Below are positions 23,248 to 33,293 of a stretch of 64,000 bases of DNA, piece by piece. This DNA comes from Gamsiella multidivaricata (taxonomy: Eukaryota; Mortierellomycota; Mortierellomycetes; Mortierellales; Mortierellaceae): contig NW_026251732.1 of the NCBI RefSeq assembly GCF_025024155.1, positions 372,001-436,000 on the forward strand, given 5' to 3'. The position numbers and the translations under genes were made by a program. Below the pieces are notes generated by a model. That model saw only the letters and a program-made list of their open reading frames with translations, was not told the DNA's origin and searched no databases. The stretch's first letter is position 1. Every line of letters starts with the position of its first letter.

Positions 23248-24313
23248 AGTTTTTTTTTTTTTTTTTGGTTTTTTTTTCACTGGAGCACTGTTAGGACCGA
23301 AGAAAAGACGAATGTGAAGACAAAGTGGAGTAAGTTGAGTGAAGAAAAGAATGAAGGGCAAGTGGAAGGGGAGAAGGAAAGAGGGCAGGAGCGAGAAAGA
23401 GAGAATGAGAAGGGGGCCTCTGTTTTCTTGTTGTCGTCGCTGCATTGTGAATTAGGCATGGCGTGTCCAACATGTGGGCTCACTTCTGCTGTGAATGGAT
23501 CCTCGATCACTTTTCATAACTGCATTGGAACAATGCAGTGGTTCGAAATCCTAATTTCACTCGCTTCCCCTGTGCTCGTGCAACCATCAACAAATACCTG
23601 CTCATGCTTCTATACATCCATCTGGAACCCCTTCTTCGCATCCCTCACCAATGCCTTCAGGACCATTCGCATTTCTCCTGCATTTTCGACCTTACAGAGT
23701 TTGTCGCGCGTTAATGGAGTAAAATGAAAATTAAAATGAAAATGAAAAGTGGAAGGCACATAAACACGAATAGGATACTCAGGTGTTGATAAAGGGTATA
23801 CCTCTTGCGCAGCGGTTTGCACTCTATTCAGGTCGTTCATATCCTCAGCACTTAGTCTTAGGTCAATAGCCATACGAATGCGAAGTTGTAGGCGGCGCGC
23901 AGAGAATACTGCGAATCAAGGTGAGGAGGTATAAGTGGTGGGGGATAAAAAAAAGTTAAATTCTTCTGCCTTTATATACTTCGGACAAAAGCAGAAAAAG
24001 TTTCCAGCTGTCGGACCAGTATACCCGCTACAATACCTTGCGGGTCAAGATCGATGCAAGGTGCCAATTAAAACTGAGTTTTGGCGGTAATCTCAATTCA
24101 GTCTTCTGAATAAGCACAGCTTTATGTCGAAAGACCGAGAAATCCGGGTTGTTCTTTATTCGGGAGTATATACGAGGGCAGACGGTTTTTTTGCTCAAAC
24201 ATTAAAAATACAGTAATACAAGTTCCTTGTCAACGACAAGATAGACGCCTAGGCTTTTCATTTTTCAACAGATGCGACGCGACTTTTAAACAGCTAGCAT
24301 CCTGTATAAATCT
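23248..24313. other. Intergenic with a possible SDR gene relic
   Basis: No intact gene. A short minus-strand frame at 23610-23873 includes EDMNDLNRVQTAAQE, which resembles LDLNDLNKVKAAAETF of the neighbouring SDR, and the nucleotides match over about 50 bp near 23815-23865. The remainder of the frame does not match. A TATA-like TTTATATA lies near 23971. Confidence 0.4.
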
Positions 24314-25278
24314 CTAGACTGGAAGTAAACTGCCTGCCATACGAGAGCCCAGACGAATCGATCCGGTTGAGAATGGCGAGTACGAAGTAAAGAAGTAAAG
24401 CAGGGCAAAGATTTCGACCACTATTCCAATTATTGTTAGGATATAGCTCTTTTCCTATTGGGAGGAAAAACAAGTGATACTATTAGCCGCCAGTTCATCA
24501 GAGTTATTTTGCATCCATGGATTCGTTGACTTACGATCAGGCTTGAGTAGAGTACGAAGCTCATGGATCCAACGTAGATTACAGTAAATGGTAGCCGTTC
24601 CTTGGACACCAATGCCTTCAAATGTGCAACGGGACCTCTCAGCAACGCGAAACTATCGATTTTCAAGTATTTGGAACAAATACATGTCGTCAGTATGATT
24701 GATATGCGTGTCCATTCAGCTTTCGATAGGAGAGAGGTGATCGGGACAAACCTGGCCATGAGCAGAATGCTTCCTAATGTGAAGCTGGTCGCGAACTTGC
24801 TGGGCTTGAGCACAAGCAAAGGCAGGCCAACAAAAAAGGCGATCATGAAACAGGCCAGGCCTCCGGCAACGCAGATCGCAAATCCTGCTATGCGCTATGA
24901 ATTTTAGGACACTCGTTAATGCTGTCCCTCTTAGAATCCGATCTACGCCTTGTCGATCAATAGCAATGAACGTGACACTGCCAAGAACAAATGTGCCTGC
25001 TGTTTTAAAAACCACGACCATTGGTTAAAGAAGAGATAAAGACGAACCTGGAACCAAGAGAGTCCCAGCCAGTCCTCCTCCTGTGGTTGGGCGCCCCCGC
25101 CAAGCGAGACGGGCACATATCCCGAGACCTGGCTCCTGACTCCGCCAAACCAATCTGATGCCCGACTGAAGGTGCCATTAGAAGTTGTTGCACTGGCGTT
25201 TGTGGCGGCAGAGACACCTCCGCGGGCACCAAAGTTCTTAAAGGCGTTCCTAAAGTTGGATTCCGTGCTGTTGGACAT
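24314..25278 (-). CDS. SFT2: SFT2-like vesicle transport membrane protein
   Basis: Four-span Golgi membrane protein of the Got1/Sft2 family, involved in endosome-to-Golgi vesicle fusion (family knowledge). Proposed exons in transcript order: 25048-25278, 24752-24894, 24535-24652, 24314-24454; 210 residues. The N-terminal ~75 residues are polar and Gly/Ser-rich. Then come the membrane segments RIAGFAICVAGGLACFMIA, LLVLKPSKFATSFTLGSIL, TVIYVGSMSFVLYSSLI and YILTIIGIVVEIFALLYFF. The signature stretch LLRGPVAHLKALVSKERLPF is clear. The final exon (EKSYILTII.. to LGSRMAGSLLPV) completes the fourth span and stops at 24314-24316. Confidence 0.92.
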
Positions 25279-26338
25279 TGCTCCTGTGTGTTCAATGAGG
25301 GCTGCTTATGGAACTGAGTGTCTGAAAAAAAACAAAAAAGGATCAAGAGAGAGGGGGATGTTGAAGAGAAGATGGATCGAGATGAAGAGGGATAGAAGGA
25401 TGGGGGGATGCTCTGCATCAGTGCAGTGAGTTCCCAAAGTGGCATCACGTGTAGTTTCGTTCTTGGCACTCTCTCGAGGACACGCGGTCGATCGGATTTG
25501 TGATCCAACGATTTGATAAAGCACAGCCTCAATACACAGTCGATTAGACTGAGCGATTACGCTCTGGCACAACTAGTCGCATACAGAGAACTGTACCGTC
25601 GTCTTAAGATCAACCTTAATGGTTTCAGATTCATTTATAGCCACCGAACTATTCACAGTTTTTACAGTTCATAACCTCCATTGCTTTCACACAACCTCAG
25701 CTTAATTAAATCAAATTGGTTTTATTCATTTCAGGAAAATATACCAGGCGTGTTTGTCGTGATGATAATACCTGTTGCTTCCTTTAAACAAAAGGGAGCC
25801 TCACACGCAGAACATTTGATTCTTGTCATCATCATGGTTCGTCATTGACAGAAGCCTGGTATTTTGTAGAAGTCAGACAGTCGGGTCGAAGCGAATGATA
25901 CTGATATTGTAATTGTGTACTGGGGTCCTCTGCCTTCTTTCTCTAAACAAGATCTTCCTTCTCGAAGTTGCTGTGCCAGAGGTATAAAGGGAGTCACTTT
26001 CTGGCAAGCGCATTTACACCGTGCAGCACTGTCGAAACTGATCCACTACGCCCAACACTACTCATAAGTGTCAATTGAATCGACTTTGAAAGCGCGCCTG
26101 GAAACAACGAGGAACTTGGCAAGGAAGAGGTTCGCGTGCTGTGGAGAGGAGCAGCATGTCCTCAGCGGCCATAAGTACAGTACATCATCAGAGATTGCTA
26201 ACGGTGACATTTATCTGGGGCGCGCCTTTTTTTTTTTTTTAATACGGCTTGAGTGGGGTAGCAAGGATTGGACGGTAATTTTGGTAGGCTCGTTCCCAGC
26301 CTGAGGACTAGACTCGTCACCAGCCTGACGTGAATGAC
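25279..26338. other. Intergenic upstream of the transposon
   Basis: No recognisable gene. A TATA-like GTATAAAGG is near 25981, followed by an open frame at 26068-26304 with no family resemblance and a poly-T run inside it. I do not call it a gene. Confidence 0.4.
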
Positions 26339-26367
26339 ATGTAAATTGCCATCTATGGCAATCACTT

Positions 26368-26487
26368 TATCGCATTTTCCGCGCGCAAACCTGCAATAAA
26401 ACCTTAACTGGGGATTGAATTGAACCTCTCTGAACGAGCTATTCTAAAGCCGAAAAATACAGTCACATATTCAGTCACATGCTCTGC
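26368..26487 (+). repeat. Left terminal inverted repeat
   Basis: Begins TATCGCATTTTCCGCGCGC and ends near AGTCACATGCTCTGC. It is the reverse complement of 28546-28665 with very few differences (for example CACATATTCAG against CACATGTTCAG). The inner end carries two copies of CAGTCACAT. Confidence 0.9.
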
Positions 26488-26662
26488 TGTTGATCCAGAA
26501 TTCTTTTTTATTCTCATCCATCTCTCAAAGCACGTACCAGTGGCTTCACTATCCGTCGAATATCCACTGTATTCTTAGACCTCTGCTTCGCTCTCTGTCT
26601 CATTTGCTTGAGGCCTTCGATGTTTACAAGGCCCCCGGCCAGATCTTCCAGCGTTCGAGCAG

Positions 26663-28501
26663 CTATGTCCCATTCCTCGTCTGCGATCGGTGAGCTTGAG
26701 TATCGTCATGACTAACTTCTTCAGACTGGACGCTTTCTCCTTCATCTGCATTCACCAGCTGCTGCACTTCCTCAGCCAGCTCCTGCACGTCCTTGTTTTC
26801 TACTACTCGGAAATTCCAATTGTTCTCCATAGTAGTCTCGGCGATCAGATGCTCGAAGTATACCTTCTCCTGCTCTTCGTATTGGTCGTGCCGGGAGTAT
26901 TGAAGTGGATGTTGCTGTTCAGCATGGATTGGCCGTCGTCGTCGGAGCTGCTCGCACATTTCCGTCGGAAGAATTGGCGTCTTGGCGAAGCAGTTTCGCA
27001 GCGTTAGAGTCTTCATTCGACTACATGCATAGGGGATCAATGTCCAAGCGAGTTCATTTGAGATACATTTCTTCTTTTCGTAGTTGCGAACGAGATAGGC
27101 TTCATAGCTGAGCATCTCCAGGAAAGCTCGTTTGAAACACTAATCACCCCTGCGTCGAGAGCTTGCGTTACTGATGTGGTGTTTGTCGGGAGCCGTCGTA
27201 TGTGAAGATGCTTCCAAGGCGTGTTAGCTCGTGGATCACGCATGTCGATGTTGTTGTGCGCACCTGCAGAGTCATGAAGGAGAAGAGTTGACTCCGAGAG
27301 ATCGTCATTAAGCATTTGTAGCCACCCTACGAATAGGTCCCTGTTCATTCATCCCGAGTTTGTTTTTTTCATGAGCATCCTTTTCGCCGAATCTTTCTCA
27401 ATATCATTTGGAATGCTTGTGCCTAAATTAAAGAGCATCACAGAGTCGTAAAGGTCAAGAATGGAAATAAAAAACACGAATAAATAAGAGATGATTGCAA
27501 CACAAATCATTCATTAAACGTATTACCGATGACCAACGGCTTCAACGAATCCTTGGTGTTTGCCATGGCGAGAGAGGAATCAGAAGCATTAATGCAGAAT
27601 AGGATGGAGACCTTGCAGCTCCTGTTGGCCTTGACGCCTGACTTTGATCCTCGAGTTGTGTAAGACTTGTCGTCTAGCTCCTTTAAGTAAAAGCCGGTCT
27701 CGTCGCAGTTGAATATGTTGTCCGGAGTGTACTGGGCGCAAAACTGACGGATGTCGGTAAGCTCCGGTTCAATCGCCTCCAGATCGACCGATCTGCTTCT
27801 CCATGAAGCTGGCAATAGGTTATCCCATGGCGTTTCTTGAAGTGATTAAACCACGAGGCTGAAAATGATAGTGATGCCTCAGACACGGTATCGCCTGAAT
27901 TGTCCTGAAGATCGACTAGAATCGTACATGTTTTCTTGATCATCTTGCCGTTGACAGGGACATTCTGTCTCCGCTGGTCTTGTAGCCACCGGTAGAGGAC
28001 CTCCTCAATCATTACGCTCTTGCCTTCGACGATGTAATGAGCGTCCGGGGGGTGCGTCTTGACTGCAGCGCGTAATTTGTCTTCTCGTTTGAGCATGCAT
28101 TCAAGGGTACATCTCGGAAGATTGGCTCCTATCATGCGCCCAAAAGAGCTGTGGGAAAGCTTGATCGGGAGGTTTTCCTTCCGATCATGAAGATAATGAT
28201 ATATGTCCAGTAGTTCGACTTGCTGCTCCAGGGTGTACGAGACTCTGGCCATTGGGACCTTGAACTACTCGGCGTCAGGAAACAGAATGAGCACCTTCAT
28301 ATCTCTACACCTGGCATAATACAAAAGCATGTTGTATTGTGCTTGACGAATATGCTCGGCATCCTCAAGTTCGTGCTTGGTGTATTTTTTGCGATTCTTG
28401 GCAGGAAGGTGTTGAGGAGTTGGTTTTTGTTTTTTGCTTGTCGCCGCTACATGGGTCGAGAGCGACTCGTACTGTCGTTTTAGGGGAGAGGTTGTAGTCA
28501 T
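26663..28501 (-). pseudogene. Disrupted pogo/Tigger DDE transposase of the element
   Basis: From 28501 the frame reads MTTTSPLKRQYES and then, after a TAG (28265-28267), MARVSYTLEQQVELLDIYHY. A CENP-B-like part follows (EEVLYRWLQDQRRQ, WFNHFKKRHGI). There is a frameshift near 27795, then IFNCDETGFYLKELDDKSY with the first catalytic Asp. A plausible intron runs 27423-27526. A TGA interrupts at 27349-27351, before MNRDLFVGWLQ and LLLHDSAGAHN (second Asp). RRLPTNTTSVTQALDAGVI (third Asp) follows, then another shift near 27160 and the tail FLEMLSYEAYLV. All three catalytic Asp are still present despite two stops and two shifts. The protein binds the repeats and cuts and pastes the element (family knowledge). 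Confidence 0.85.
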
Positions 28502-28545
28502 GGTGTTGAGGAATGTAGAATGCAACGTGAGGAGGTATGGTTGAG

Positions 28546-28665
28546 GCAGAACATGTGACTGAACATGTGACTGTATTTTTCGGCTTTAGAATAGCTCGTT
28601 CAGAGAGGTTCAATTCAATCCCCAGTTAAGGTTTTATTGCAGGTTTGCGCGCGGAAAATGCGATA
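28546..28665 (-). repeat. Right terminal inverted repeat
   Basis: Reverse complement of the left repeat at 26368-26487. It continues outward for about 17 bp that are not matched on the left, ending in the CAGTCGAAAC terminus (reverse strand) at 28682. Confidence 0.9.
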
Positions 28666-28751
28666 AAAACGAGTTTCGACTGTAATGTAAATTTGGATCT
28701 TTTTTGCAAAATATCGTCACAGTCCTTTTTGCAGAATAATGCATTTTTTCC

Positions 28752-28929
28752 ACTGAATTGAAAATATAAGGGGTGTTATTCAGTTTTGTGATGGCGGTGA
28801 CCCTACCTTATATCCTCACACTTTTTCCCTCTCTCACTTTTCCCCGAAAAGCAGCACGATTGGTGATCCGTAAGTCCAAGCAGAAATAAAGATGGACTGA
28901 ATAACATCCCTTATATATTTCAATTCAGT
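28752..28929. mobile_element. 178-bp MITE-like inverted-repeat element
   Basis: About 34 bp at 28752-28785 (ACTGAATTGAAAATATAAGG start) are the inverted complement of 28896-28929, with about four differences and one small gap. The inner ~110 bp have no open frame. Size, AT-rich ends and lack of coding fit a miniature inverted-repeat element. It sits 70 bp outside the right end of the pogo element and about 190 bp upstream of the AlkB start codon. Confidence 0.7.
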
Positions 28930-29121
28930 TGACAAAAGTCGATAAAATGCATCTTTGCTATAGTTTTAAGGCGTGTTGAACCAAATTGGCAGGTCTTCAA
29001 TTGATATGTCAATTGCTCATCCAACTGTCCCCCTTAAAATTGGTGGCGTTTTTATTCAACTGTCTCCCACTTCACTGGCACTCATTCAGCCTCACACTCT
29101 TTTCATTCCATTCTCTTCGTC
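28930..29121 (+). promoter_or_regulatory. Probable AlkB gene promoter/leader
   Basis: The 190 bp between the MITE-like repeat and the ATG at 29122 contain no coding frame and must hold the core promoter. No clean TATA box is visible. Confidence 0.35.
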
Positions 29122-31038
29122 ATGCCCATCACACCTGCAACGCCTTGTAACAACAAAGATTATGGCAACATAGACAATGAAAATTGTGATGGTTGGGATT
29201 TTAAACTGGCAACGCTGTTCTCGATTTTTGAGTCTACCTCTGAAGATATCTTACAGCGGGCCCTCACTGATGCCAAGGGAGATCTCGAGCAGGCCATACC
29301 ATTGATTCTCAGCATCAACAGCGATTCGTCTATTTTATCTTCATCGCCACTCGAGACTACTTCAGTACCGTTTTTCAGGAGCAGCAGCTTCAATAATCCG
29401 AGCAGCTTCAATAATCCGAGCAGAGGTGACGACCATTCACAGAGGAAGAGGCAAAAGCTGATCCAGCCTCGATTGTCCGCCTTTCTGCCCTCTTCAGCGC
29501 CCTCCATCACCAATGTATCATCCAGTTCAGCACCCCATAAAAGTAACACAGAGATCAAGGCTTCAAGTTTGAAAGAACCAACCATACCGCTCCCGTTCCT
29601 GAACGACCGCCTCCGCTGGAAGGACTCACTGAACGACTCTTCATCCTCCTCATTCCGAGCACCCAAACCCCTGGCCCTCTACAAGCCCGAAGACGTTACA
29701 AAACATTGTCCATGTACGCTCATCTTCAATGTACTGGATAGAGATCTGGCCACTCGATTGTTACGGGCCATGTTGAAGGATTCGGAAACATGGAATCGGA
29801 ATCGGTGGTGGCTCTTCGAGCGGATGGTTGAATCCCCGCACAAGACCTCGTATTTTGCAGAGCAGGAGAATGATATGGAGGAGGTCTCCGAGTGGACCTA
29901 TAATGGAATGAAACAGGATCCCCCGAGACGGTTTTTGCCAGAGATGGATGAGGCCAAGGCGGTTGTGCGCCGGATTGTGAACGAACTACGAAAGACGCGG
30001 ACAATGTATGGACCAGTGACTAGTGGGAATGCGACCGTGATATTTGTGCTCATGTGCAGGATGGCAGGCACTGATAGTAAGCTCTTTTATCTCGAACAAT
30101 AGACATCCATACGAGGTTCAGGGTAGCTGGGACTGTAACGTCGCTGCGGCCAATCACTACGCACATTCGAAAGAGTCGGTTGGGTGGCATGCTGATAAGC
30201 TGACATACTTGGGACCAAGGCCGACCATTGGATCTCTTACACTTGGAGCGACACGCTTCTTTCGGATTCGAAAGGTCGTGCCTGATGCTAAGCGTCCAGA
30301 TACGGCGGGCCAACTGATCAGCATTGCGTTGCCGCATAACAGTCTCTGTATAATGTGGCCTCCCATGGTAAGAATTCCTGCTCCTGCTTCCAAAAACCTC
30401 AGGCGAAGGAAATAAGCTGTGATTCTTAAACTGACGCGGATATGGTCCTTTAATACCATTGTCAATGAATTGTAGCAAGAAGAATGGAAGCACGATGTAC
30501 CACCTCAAGCGACTGTGACACCCCATCCCATTAGGTAAACTATCCTAAACATTCCTTCCTTTGGTCACCCCTCTCTTTCAGAAAAAAAAAAAAAAAAGAA
30601 AAGCTGCGGACAAAATTATTGACTTACTGACCTTGTCCTCTGCATGCATTCCATTATAGTGGCATGGCTCGTATCAATATCACATTCCGGTTACGCCGTG
30701 AGGGATTCACGCCAGAGGATACACCGGTGTGCAAGTGTGGTGTCGCCATGGTGTTGCGCTGTGTCTTCAAAAACAAGGCAAACTACGGCAGGTACTTTTA
30801 CATGTGCTATGCAGCTGGTTCAAATGAGGGACGCACATGTGGAGCCTTTCATTGGGTTGACATGGATGAAAAATTAAAGCTGGTCACAAATCGAGTTGAG
30901 GGCGAAGCAGTAGACGCAAAGCCAAGCGAATCTCCACAAAAGCAGGATCGAGCGCTAGATTTGTTAGAGGAGCTGGACGACGCTGACCTTTTGGATCTGC
31001 CGTTAGGCAATATCAATGAAGATGACCATGTGGAATAA
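29122..31038 (+). CDS. AlkB-type 2OG-Fe(II) dioxygenase with CUE and GRF domains
   Basis: Predicted oxidative demethylase acting on alkylated nucleic acid (ALKBH2/3-like fold). Proposed exons: 29122-30005, 30103-30367, 30476-30534, 30660-31038; 528 residues. An N-terminal CUE-like helical domain (about 25-65, LATLFSIFESTSEDILQRAL) suggests ubiquitin binding. A Ser-rich linker follows. The catalytic core has ANHYAHSKESVGWHADKLTY with iron ligands His324 and Asp326, GSLTLGATRFFRIRK, HNSLCIMWPP, the third ligand in WKHDVP (about His389) and the 2OG-binding Arg in INITFRLR. A C-terminal GRF zinc finger (about 427-470, CKCGVAM..GRYFYMC..CGAFHW) may bind single-stranded nucleic acid. The exon 1 donor at 30006 (GTATGG) was chosen because only it restores frame to HPYEVQGSWDCN. 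Confidence 0.9.
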
Positions 31039-31190
31039 ATACCATGTGTAAAGTGTAAAAAAAAAATAGTTTCTTAATGTCGAAAAAAAAAAAGCTTTCT
31101 GCAGTTATAATGTCTATCTTTCATTTTGCTCGCCTTCCCAGTTGTACTATTTCCGTTATCCTTCCCTTATGCTTGTTCGTCCCCTTAAAC

Positions 31191-33293
31191 CTAAACTTGG
31201 GCCTCTTTCTTGAACTGCGCCATGCGGGCCTCGAGCTCTGGGCGGAAATGGCGAATTAATCCCTGGACAGGCCATGCTGCAGCATCTCCCAAGGCGCAAA
31301 TGGTGTGTCCCTCAATCTCGCGAGACAGCTCCTCGATCATGTCAATCTCGCGAGGACGAGCCTGGCCGTACTCAAAGCGGTGCATCATATTAGCCAACCA
31401 GGAGGTACCTTCACGGCATGGTGTACACTGTCCACAAGACTCGTGCTTGTAGAAGGCAGAGAGACGAGAGATGGCCGAAACAATATCGGTCGACTTGTCC
31501 ATGACGATAACGGCCGCAGTTCCCAAGCCAGACTGGACATCACGCAGGGCATCAAAGTCCATCAGCACATCGTCGCAAATGTGGCGAGGCAAGACTGGGA
31601 CCGAGGATCCTCCAGGGATGATTCCGAGTAAGTTGTCCCAACCGCCCTTGACACCTCCGCAGTGCTTCTCGATCAGCTCCTTCAGAGGGATCGACATCTC
31701 CTCCTCGACTGTGCAGGGATTGTTGACATGTCCCGAGATACAGAACAGCTTTGTTCCAGCATTGCGGGGGCGACCGAATCCAGCGAACCACTTGCCACCG
31801 CGTCTCAAGATGGTGGGTGCGACGGCGACAGTCTCAACGTTCGCGACAGTGGTGGGGCATCCGAAAAGACCGACATCAGCAGGGAATGGGGGCTTCAGGC
31901 GGGGCTTACCAGCCTTGCCCTCGATTGACTCGATCAAAGCTGTCTCCTCCCCACAAATGTATGCACCAGCACCGCGGTGAATGTAAATATCAAAGTCGTA
32001 TCCAGATCCACAAGCGTTCTTGCCGATCAATCCGTTCTTATACGCCTCATCGATGGCAATCTGAAGGTTAGAGGCCTCGTTATAGAACTCTCCGCGAATA
32101 TAGATATAAGCTAAGGAGACAACAAAAAGCAATGTTAAAAGCATGTTCACGTAAGATCAGAGCAAATGAACGCCGTTGAGGTAGTTCCAATAACGCACCA
32201 GCGTTGGCATTCATGGAGCGACCAGCGACCAGGCATCCCTCGACCAGCTTGTGGGGGTCACCACGCATAATCTCGCGATCCTTGCAGGTACCGGGCTCGC
32301 CCTCATCAGCGTTAACAACCAAGTAGCGGGGACTAACAAAGGTTTGTCGAACGAAAGTCCAGGGTTAGAGGGCCATTTGGGAAAGCATTTAGCAGGCGAT
32401 TGGGCGACTGCGTGAACGCGCTGTTCATAAACGATGTGGTTCCATCCATATCCAACTGATATCGCACTTGCGCATGATCCGATCATTTCTCGAATACTGT
32501 TCCGGTGTTGTCCTTGTGTTCCTCCTGTATTTGAGAAATCCTAGTAGCGAGAGTCAAATGAGATTCTTACCGGCCATCCGCGGGCTTGTTCATAAAGCTC
32601 CACTTTAATCCTGAAGGGAAACCAGCACCGCCACGTCCACGAAGACCAGATTCCTTCATCTCATTGATGATCCAATCGTGGCCCTTGAGCAAGATTTCCT
32701 TAGTCTTGTACCAGTCTCCACGCTTAAGTGCGCCCTTCAGTTTGAAATCATGGCGACCGTAGATGTTGGTGAAAATACGGTCCTCGTCCTTGAGGTTGCC
32801 AAAGCTAGTCCTGGCGGGTGGTGCAGGTGGGACGGGTGCCTCGGTAGCGAAAGCGCGGACAGCGGATCTGGTGATATGGGGACGTGCCTGACGCGCGCTG
32901 GCCAAAAGGGCTATTGTAGTTATATTGATTCAATTGACAGTTGGTGGTGGGGTGTGTGAGAGGATGAAGAGAATGCGGTTAGAACCCCCGCTATAAAAGT
33001 ATTTCCAGGGGTATAATGGCGATCGGGTCAATGCGGCTACACTATTCGGTATCAGAACCCCAGGATGCAGTTGACATGGACAGACTGATCAGGTATATGC
33101 AGGCGTCGCTTCAGATATTGTCTGCTGCCAGGTTAGTCCTTGTAGCATTGATGATCTGTATGATCCGGAGCAGAGCTCCGAGCTCGGAATTCTGTTCGGT
33201 TGTGCAGGCAAGTGTCCTGATTCTGGTTGGCGCTTGGCAATGGGGAAGTGAATGAGGATGATTACCCTTTGAGACGCCGATTGACTGCAACAT
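31191..33293 (-). CDS. NDUFV1: NADH:ubiquinone oxidoreductase 51 kDa subunit (complex I flavoprotein 1)
   Basis: Mitochondrial matrix-arm subunit of complex I that binds NADH, FMN and a 4Fe-4S cluster. Proposed exons in transcript order: 33266-33293, 32571-32910, 32199-32332, 31191-32110; 473 residues. FMN/NADH motifs: [48 protein letters not shown]. The 4Fe-4S cluster motif is [15 protein letters not shown], with a fourth Cys in HTICALGD. The N terminus ([20 protein letters not shown]) is basic and hydroxylated, as a mitochondrial presequence should be. The first exon is the least certain part: it is the nearest ATG that splices in phase to the acceptor at 32911, across a 355-nt intron. The remainder is beyond doubt. 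Confidence 0.93.

Larger units (their letters stand above)
26368..28682 (-). mobile_element. pogo/Tigger-type DNA transposon with 120-bp terminal inverted repeats
   Basis: A 2.3-kb element bounded by two near-perfect 120-bp inverted repeats (26368-26487 and 28546-28665) with a DDE transposase reading inward from the right end. Outside the right repeat the sequence continues to 28682 as CAGTCGAAAC read inward, followed by TA (28683-28684), the expected end of a pogo-type element. The left copy lacks a clear match to these last ~17 bp. The transposase is broken, so the element is non-autonomous now. The high identity of the repeats suggests it is not very old (inference). Confidence 0.85.
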
